This document shows positions 1-3,203 of a DNA stretch of 5,956 bases, piece by piece (position 1 is the first letter of the stretch; each line of letters begins with the position of its first letter). The stretch is from JBNKFQ01 sp050289385 (GTDB taxonomy: Bacteria > Pseudomonadota > Gammaproteobacteria > Pseudomonadales > Porticoccaceae): the NCBI GenBank assembly GCA_050289385.1, contig JBNKFQ010000068.1:1-5956 (forward strand), given 5' to 3'. Position numbers and translations under genes: made by a program. The notes beneath the pieces were generated by a model. The model did no database searches and was not told the DNA's origin. It saw only the letters and a program-made list of their open reading frames with translations.

Positions 1-186
1 GGTCTGAATGAGAATACCAACGGCTTGCTACGCCAATATTTTCCTAAAGATACAAACTTCAAGGAAGTGACACAGTTGGAGGTGGAAAGGGCAGTAAAGC
101 GCCTAAATTCTCGCCCACGAAAAGGTCTGGATTTCAAAACCCCAGGTCAGTTAATGGGCGATCATAGGGCTGCGCTAGCGGCTTAA
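1..186 (+). CDS. IS30-family transposase, C-terminal fragment (5' end outside window)
   Basis: The first frame is open from base 1 to a TAA at 184-186 and encodes the last 61 residues of a transposase. Seen directly: it begins GLNENTNGLLRQYFPK and contains LNSRPRKGLDFKTP, followed by a short tail. These two blocks are the C-terminal signature of IS30-family DDE transposases; from family knowledge the NENTNG block lies at the end of the catalytic core, close to the last acidic residue. The protein would cut and join the insertion-sequence ends. The rest of the gene lies upstream of the window, so whether the element is intact cannot be judged. No frameshift or internal stop is visible. The gene reads toward the regulator-methyltransferase module and marks the left side of this accessory region. 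Confidence 0.88.
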   Translation, partial: GLNENTNGLLRQYFPKDTNFKEVTQLEVERAVKRLNSRPRKGLDFKTPGQLMGDHRAALAA

Positions 187-268
187 ACTGTGATGCACTT
201 CGGATTTGAATCCGCGTTTCAATTTCCTCCGTTCTTCCTTAAACTTTAATCTAGAAACCTGACCCCTA
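1..268 (+). mobile_element. Right end of an IS30-family insertion sequence (left end outside window)
   Basis: The transposase fragment is followed by about 80 bp of non-coding DNA, including a GGATTTGAATCCG stretch of a kind I associate with the DNA just after IS30-type transposase genes. The segment finishes in AAACCTGACCCC at 257-268, which reads GGGGTCAGGTTTCTAGATT inward on the minus strand. A near copy, GGGGCCAGGTTTCTTGATT, occurs at 1839-1857, with 17 of 19 bases the same, which is what a terminal inverted repeat should look like. The exact outer boundary is uncertain because the other end and a target-site duplication cannot be seen. Confidence 0.55.
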
Positions 269-287
269 TGCCTTGACCCCTATGCCT
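260..287. repeat. Perfect 14-bp tandem duplication
   Basis: TGACCCCTATGCCT occurs twice back to back with no mismatch (260-273 and 274-287). The first copy overlaps the presumed IS-end motif. The arrangement could be replication slippage or a trace of repeated insertion or excision at the IS boundary. Confidence 0.9.
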
Positions 288-316
288 TAATTTCAGTAGG
301 CATATAACGCCGAAAA

Positions 317-691
317 TCAGCCGTGTGAGGTACGAGCATCAGTTGAATTTCCTTTGTTAGAGCTTTTCTTCAACTCACCGCCAAACTGAGCCATAGCCAA
401 TAATAGAGATTCCAGTTTGCGCCCGAGACTGGTTAGTTCATATTCTGTCATTGGTGGCACTGTTGGATATACCGTTCTTGTTACTAAAAATTTTTCTTCA
501 AGAAGACGAAGGCGCGCAGTCAGTATCTTTGGGCTGATACCAGTTAGTGCTTTCTGCAATTCAGAATACCGCTTTTTATTTGGCAATAGCTCGCGGATAA
601 CAAGCGTTGTCCACTTGCCTTCGATGATCTGCGCGGTTTTTTTTATAGGGCACTCGTCGTCGCAGGTCTTATTTTGTCCAATTTTATCCAT
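317..691 (-). CDS. HxlR/DUF24-family winged-helix transcriptional regulator with two N-terminal cysteines
   Basis: This 124-residue protein fits the size and layout of HxlR/DUF24 DNA-binding regulators. Visible family blocks are CPIKK (residues 14-18), EGKWTTLVIRELL (24-36), a recognition-helix region from RYSEL to LRLLE (41-65), the wing VYPTVPPMTEYELTSLG (74-90) and a C-terminal helix used for dimer contacts. The ATG at 691 is preferred over the in-frame TTG at 757 because it follows AAGG (698-701) at a normal distance and gives the usual family length. In characterised relatives such as HypR and YodB, a conserved N-terminal cysteine senses electrophiles or oxidants. Here Cys14 sits in the equivalent CPI block and an extra Cys10 lies four residues earlier. 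The gene diverges from the membrane protein-methyltransferase pair, so it probably regulates that pair and itself. The 15-residue polar tail is probably disordered. Confidence 0.9.
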   Translation of the reverse strand: MDKIGQNKTCDDECPIKKTAQIIEGKWTTLVIRELLPNKKRYSELQKALTGISPKILTARLRLLEEKFLVTRTVYPTVPPMTEYELTSLGRKLESLLLAMAQFGGELKKSSNKGNSTDARTSHG

Positions 692-750
692 TAGGCACCT
701 TACTATCCATTCGGTAACTACTTCCGTTAGTATAGCCACTTCACTAGAAT

Positions 751-776
751 TCCTCAAAACTTAACGATGTTGAGGA
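751..776. repeat. 7-bp inverted repeat covering the ribosome-binding site of the membrane-protein gene
   Basis: TCCTCAA (751-757) and TTGAGGA (770-776) are perfectly complementary across a 12-base spacer. The right arm contains most of the GAGGAG ribosome-binding site. The element could be a regulator half-site pair or, in an mRNA that starts upstream of 751, a hairpin hiding the ribosome-binding site. Confidence 0.6.
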
Positions 777-777
777 G
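772..777 (+). promoter_or_regulatory. Ribosome-binding site that selects a GTG start
   Basis: GAGGAG lies 7 bases before a GTG at 785. The upstream in-frame ATG at 767 precedes this site and has no good one of its own, so GTG 785 is the likely start of the membrane-protein gene. Confidence 0.75.
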
Positions 778-784
778 TAATATT

Positions 785-1162
785 GTGAAAAAAATGACCT
801 GGTTATTACGCATTGTTGGCATCATCCAGATCGTGCTCGGTGTTTTCTATCTTTTTGCGCCAGAATTTTTCCTTCACGCAATGGGGCATTCTGTTCCAGA
901 AGCTGATATTTACTATCCGTTAGCAATGCTGGCAGCTCGATTCATCGCCTTCGGCATTGCCTTGATCTACGTGTCAACTACTCCAGCTCAATACAAATTA
1001 TGGATTAATATTATGGTACTAATTCAGCTTATAGATTTAGCAGCGGGTATATTTTATACAACCATCGGTGTTGTTCCCTTGTCGTTGTCAGGATTCCCGA
1101 TGTTTAATGCGACGTGGATAATTGCACTGCTGCTTTTCTGGATGCCAAGAGAGGCTAAGTAA
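785..1162 (+). CDS. Small four-helix integral membrane protein (BphX/DoxX-like fold class, function unknown)
   Basis: The 125-residue product is strongly hydrophobic, with four likely membrane helices at about residues 5-25, 42-64, 71-93 and 107-120, and a charged PREAK end. The loop after helix 1 reads FAPEFFLHAMG, and helix 2 begins with YYPLAMLAARFIAFG. This layout recalls small four-helix families such as BphX-like and DUF4345 proteins, whose biochemical roles are poorly defined; the assignment is tentative. GTG 785 is preferred as start because of the GAGGAG 7 bases upstream; an in-frame ATG at 767 would add six residues. The stop codon overlaps the methyltransferase start (TAATG at 1160-1164), so the two are almost certainly co-transcribed and translationally coupled. 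Expression is probably controlled by the divergent HxlR-type regulator. Confidence 0.78.
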   Translation: MKKMTWLLRIVGIIQIVLGVFYLFAPEFFLHAMGHSVPEADIYYPLAMLAARFIAFGIALIYVSTTPAQYKLWINIMVLIQLIDLAAGIFYTTIGVVPLSLSGFPMFNATWIIALLLFWMPREAK

Positions 1163-1827
1163 TGATTCATTGGATTTCGCAAAGACTGTTTGACATTCAA
1201 ATTAAAGTACTGTTGGCACTTAAGCCGACAGTGCTTTTTCATAAAATTAACCAATTAGAATGGTATCGAGATACGTTGCGCCGATGGATTAATGGCCATG
1301 AATTCAATAGAAATATTAAAATATTGGAAGTCGGGTGTGCAACAGGTTCGCTCAGTGGTTATTTGGCTGAGTGCGGATATATAACGACAGCTGTCGACTC
1401 ATCTGAGGCAATGATTATTGCCGCCAAATCTAATATTTCTAGTGTGGACTATCATGTGGCAGATGCCAGATACCTACCTTTTAATGATGGGGAATTTGAT
1501 GCCATTGTTTCTGCCTCACTTATCAACATTGTCTCTGATCAACAAACAACAATTAATGAAATGATACGGGTTTGCAAGCAAAATGGAGTCATTAGCTTTC
1601 TTTTTCCTACGCATGGATTTAACAACGAAAATTTACAGGATCTAGCAGATTCTATAGGAGTGTCTGGTTTTTCTGAAGCTGCACTAAGAACCTGGCACAA
1701 GTCTGCGCCCAAAATGCATATTCACGCTGCGGAGGCACTACTACAGAAAGCCAGATTAAGAACTGCACTACCAGTTAGCTACCTACAAGGTATGGTTTCA
1801 TCAATTTCTGCAACCAAGATTGCCTAG
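1162..1827 (+). CDS. Class I SAM-dependent methyltransferase
   Basis: The 221-residue protein has the Rossmann-fold methyltransferase blocks in order. Motif I, LEVGCATG (about residues 55-62), binds S-adenosylmethionine; TAVDSSEAM (76-84) carries the acidic residue Asp79 that normally contacts the ribose; ADARYLPF (100-107) is the adenine-side loop; FDAIVSASL (112-120) corresponds to motif II; and ICKQ-like VCKQNGVISF (137-146) corresponds to motif III. This is the UbiE/Methyltransf_11 type of arrangement, acting on small molecules, but the acceptor cannot be read from sequence. The N-terminal 50 residues form a helical cap that may set substrate choice. Its ATG overlaps the preceding stop by one base, with GAGG at 1151-1154 as ribosome-binding site. 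Its partnership with a small membrane protein and an HxlR-type regulator suggests modification of a lipophilic or toxic small molecule; that is inference. Low GC compared with the right half of the window. Confidence 0.9.
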   Translation: MIHWISQRLFDIQIKVLLALKPTVLFHKINQLEWYRDTLRRWINGHEFNRNIKILEVGCATGSLSGYLAECGYITTAVDSSEAMIIAAKSNISSVDYHVADARYLPFNDGEFDAIVSASLINIVSDQQTTINEMIRVCKQNGVISFLFPTHGFNNENLQDLADSIGVSGFSEAALRTWHKSAPKMHIHAAEALLQKARLRTALPVSYLQGMVSSISATKIA

Positions 1828-1838
1828 CTTAGAAAAAA

Positions 1839-1915
1839 GGGGCCAGGTTTCTTGATTTCGCCCTGCCGTTGCAACAGAAACAATGGGCAATTCCATCTGA
1901 CTCAAACCTGACCCG
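1839..1915. repeat. 77-bp stretch bounded by inverted IS-end-like motifs
   Basis: GGGGCCAGGTTT (1839-1850) faces AAACCTGACCCG (1904-1915); 10 of 12 positions pair. The left copy continues as CTTGATT and matches the minus-strand reading of the IS end near 250-268 at 17 of 19 bases. There is no coding capacity. It could be a relic of an IS or a miniature non-autonomous element mobilised in trans. Confidence 0.6.
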
Positions 1916-1941
1916 CACTTCTTAACACCTAACGGCTGCAA

Positions 1942-1957
1942 CACCACATTTGTGGTG
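1942..1957. repeat. Short perfect hairpin CACCACA-TT-TGTGGTG
   Basis: The two 7-base arms (1942-1948 and 1951-1957) are exactly complementary around a two-base centre. No T-run follows on either strand, so it does not look like a rho-independent terminator. It may be a protein-binding palindrome or part of the neighbouring repeat elements. Confidence 0.6.
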
Positions 1958-1987
1958 CCCGTGCCCCTCAGAAATGTCAGAATCGAG

Positions 1988-2111
1988 CAAAAATCACCCA
2001 TATTTTGGAACGGTATCTCTCTAATACCTCCCCAAACCAGCATGCGGCCTTTTTGTTTCTCAGGCTTTGGGTTAAACTTGAGATACCGTTCCAAATTATG
2101 CTTGTTTTTTG
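1988..2111. repeat. Long imperfect inverted repeat upstream of the Tus-like gene
   Basis: The core arms 1999-2019 and 2080-2100 pair at 20 of 21 positions; both contain TTTGGAACGGTATCTC when read inward. Pairing continues outward to 1988 and 2111 at 8 of 11 positions, and weaker similarity reaches TCAGA/TCTGA at 1968 and 2132. Inside the 60-base centre, CCCAAA (2031-2036) pairs with TTTGGG (2066-2071), and a weaker GGCCT/AGGCT pair is nested within that. Such nesting suggests a structured miniature element or paired protein-binding sites. The centre is too long for an ordinary terminator. It starts about 200 bp and ends 78 bp before the Tus-like start codon. Confidence 0.85.
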
Positions 2112-2172
2112 AACTTTGCCGGGGACATCTGAACGGAGAGGAGTTGTATTGTTGCTGTTTATAAATCCAGTT

Positions 2173-2184
2173 ATCATGCATGAT
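2173..2184. promoter_or_regulatory. 12-bp perfect palindrome just before the Tus-like start codon
   Basis: ATCATGCATGAT is perfectly symmetric and ends 5 bases before the ATG, where a ribosome-binding site would be expected. No purine-rich Shine-Dalgarno is visible there. A protein bound here, or structure in the mRNA, would affect translation start. Assignment as an operator is speculative. Confidence 0.35.
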
Positions 2185-2189
2185 CAACA

Positions 2190-3203
2190 ATGGAATTGAT
2201 TTCTTATCAAGATCAGCATCTGTTGGGAGACAGATTCGAAGCGCTACTCGATGCTCTGGCCTCGCTACGTAATGGCACTCTCGCTGATGCTGAAAATGGC
2301 TATCCGGCCATCATCCACACACTGCCCGCCGACCAACAATTGCAGGAGGTGCTGTCATGCCACCCATGGTATCGACACGGTCCTCTCAATTCGGTGTACC
2401 CCCACCACGACTACGCCTGGGCCGGCATCAATCACCTTCGGTTTGAGGCGGAAAGCGGGCAAATAGACGCCCGGCGTACGTTTGAATTTCCCGGCCTGAT
2501 CGGATGTTCCCGTAGCACACTGGAGCTGGTTCAAGCAGTGAATGCCGCTAAGGAGACCTTTAGAAAAGCTGTTGACGAGGTCAAAAAACGCTATCGGGAA
2601 CTTCAGGGTGAAGATCTGGAAGACAACCGTATCGAGCAATTGACCGTCTTCAAGGAACACCTCCGTCCATTAGGGGTGAAAAAGGCTCTTGAAAGCGCGG
2701 GTATCGCACGGCTTTCTCTCAAGCATGTCTACCGCCCAATCCCGACCATCGATGCCCCCGAGCTGGTGGAGATCAAATACGCCTACTACAGCAAATGGCC
2801 AGGTGCGAAGATTACCAACGTTGATGAACAACACCAACGCGTGCTGGCACAGTTGGAAAAGAATCCGGAGTCCCAGGCGCTTGCGACGCTACTGCGCGTA
2901 TTGGGGCAGCTGCCGCCACAACAGACCCTGGCAATCCGGCAACGGCCTAATCGGAGTATTCGGGCTACGTATAAAATACCGAACCCCCATCGCCCCAGAG
3001 GTTATCTGCACAAAAAAGTCACTGGGGTGCTGCCCATATATTACGTCACGACCCCCGACGCCCGCCCACCAGACAAAGTGGATTTTTCGGCGCTCGATCA
3101 ACCGGGTGCTCAAACAAAGCGCCAGCCATTACAACGCCGGTGGGCCACCGAGCCGATTGTCCCTAACGGAAATTTGTACCTGCCCGATAACAGGGAGAAT
3201 TAA
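2190..3203 (+). CDS. Tus-like DNA replication terminus site-binding protein
   Basis: The 337-residue protein resembles the Tus (Ter-binding) family, compared from memory with E. coli Tus of 309 residues. Points of agreement in the same order are RRTFEFPGLIG (95-105) against the Tus RLPGVLCY block, a following helix ending in AKETFRKAV, QRVLAQLEK (216-224) against DEVLAQLEK, a basic segment with RPNRSIRATYK (252-262), and the C-terminal EPIVPNGNLYLPD (321-333) against LIIPRLHLYVAD. Tus clamps onto Ter DNA and blocks the replicative helicase from one direction. The residues that lock the displaced cytosine could not be placed by eye, so polar fork arrest is not proven. The ATG at 2190 is the first possible start because an in-frame TGA lies at 2181. 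No good ribosome-binding site is seen. E. coli tus is repressed by its own protein at an adjacent Ter site, so the upstream inverted repeats deserve attention. The 3' end overlaps the convergent polyvalent gene by 41 bp. Confidence 0.75.
   Translation: MELISYQDQHLLGDRFEALLDALASLRNGTLADAENGYPAIIHTLPADQQLQEVLSCHPWYRHGPLNSVYPHHDYAWAGINHLRFEAESGQIDARRTFEFPGLIGCSRSTLELVQAVNAAKETFRKAVDEVKKRYRELQGEDLEDNRIEQLTVFKEHLRPLGVKKALESAGIARLSLKHVYRPIPTIDAPELVEIKYAYYSKWPGAKITNVDEQHQRVLAQLEKNPESQALATLLRVLGQLPPQQTLAIRQRPNRSIRATYKIPNPHRPRGYLHKKVTGVLPIYYVTTPDARPPDKVDFSALDQPGAQTKRQPLQRRWATEPIVPNGNLYLPDNREN
3163..3203. other. 41-bp tail-to-tail overlap of the Tus-like and polyvalent genes
   Basis: The Tus-like frame stops at 3203 (plus) and the polyvalent frame at 3163 (minus). 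The plus-strand reading contains the conserved Tus C-terminal block, so the minus-strand tail (FNSPCYRAGTNFR) is probably the acquired one. There is no room for a terminator between the genes. Confidence 0.85.

Larger units (their letters stand above)
692..784. promoter_or_regulatory. Divergent intergenic control region
   Basis: These 93 bp separate the regulator start from the membrane-protein start and must carry promoters or operators for both directions. No clear -35/-10 pair could be assigned: TATAGC at 731-736 is the best plus-strand candidate, with a poor TTCGGT 15 bp upstream. A small symmetric TAAC-N7-TTA-type element around 715-729 is too short to call an operator. The most obvious symmetric element is the separate 7-bp inverted repeat at 751-776. 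Confidence 0.5.
1828..2189. other. 362-bp intergenic region without a credible gene, rich in inverted repeats
   Basis: The open frames here are short, lack ribosome-binding sites and run through inverted repeats on both strands, so none is called. The region holds a 77-bp stretch with inverted GGGGCCAGGTTT ends (1839-1915), a 7-bp perfect hairpin (1942-1957), a long imperfect inverted repeat (about 1988-2111) and a 12-bp palindrome (2173-2184). It also covers the change from AT-rich DNA on the left to more GC-rich DNA on the right. No good terminator was found after the methyltransferase gene. Confidence 0.7.

Noticed and set aside
692..757. Extension of the HxlR-type protein to a TTG start at 757
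   Set aside because: Would add 22 residues unlike the family and overlap the inverted repeat; ATG 691 has a better ribosome-binding site and gives normal length.
417..764. 115-residue plus-strand frame opposite the HxlR-type gene
   Set aside because: Antisense shadow of a clear family member; no ribosome-binding site or recognisable motif.
1883..1895. 13-base match ATGGGCAATTCCA to the reverse strand at 3309-3321
   Set aside because: An exact 13-base match is near chance level for a window of this size, and the second copy lies inside a coding frame.
1942..1965. Rho-independent terminator after the methyltransferase gene
   Set aside because: The CACCACA hairpin has a two-base loop and no T-run after it; the long inverted repeat has a centre of about 60 bases. 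Neither fits a terminator.
1952..2177. Short open frames on both strands across the long inverted repeat
   Set aside because: Both frames are by-products of the repeat; compositions and starts do not look like genes.
1801..2190. 129-residue minus-strand open frame through the intergenic region
   Set aside because: It starts at a TTG without a ribosome-binding site, runs into the methyltransferase 3' end and is built from inverted-repeat sequence; no family blocks are recognised.
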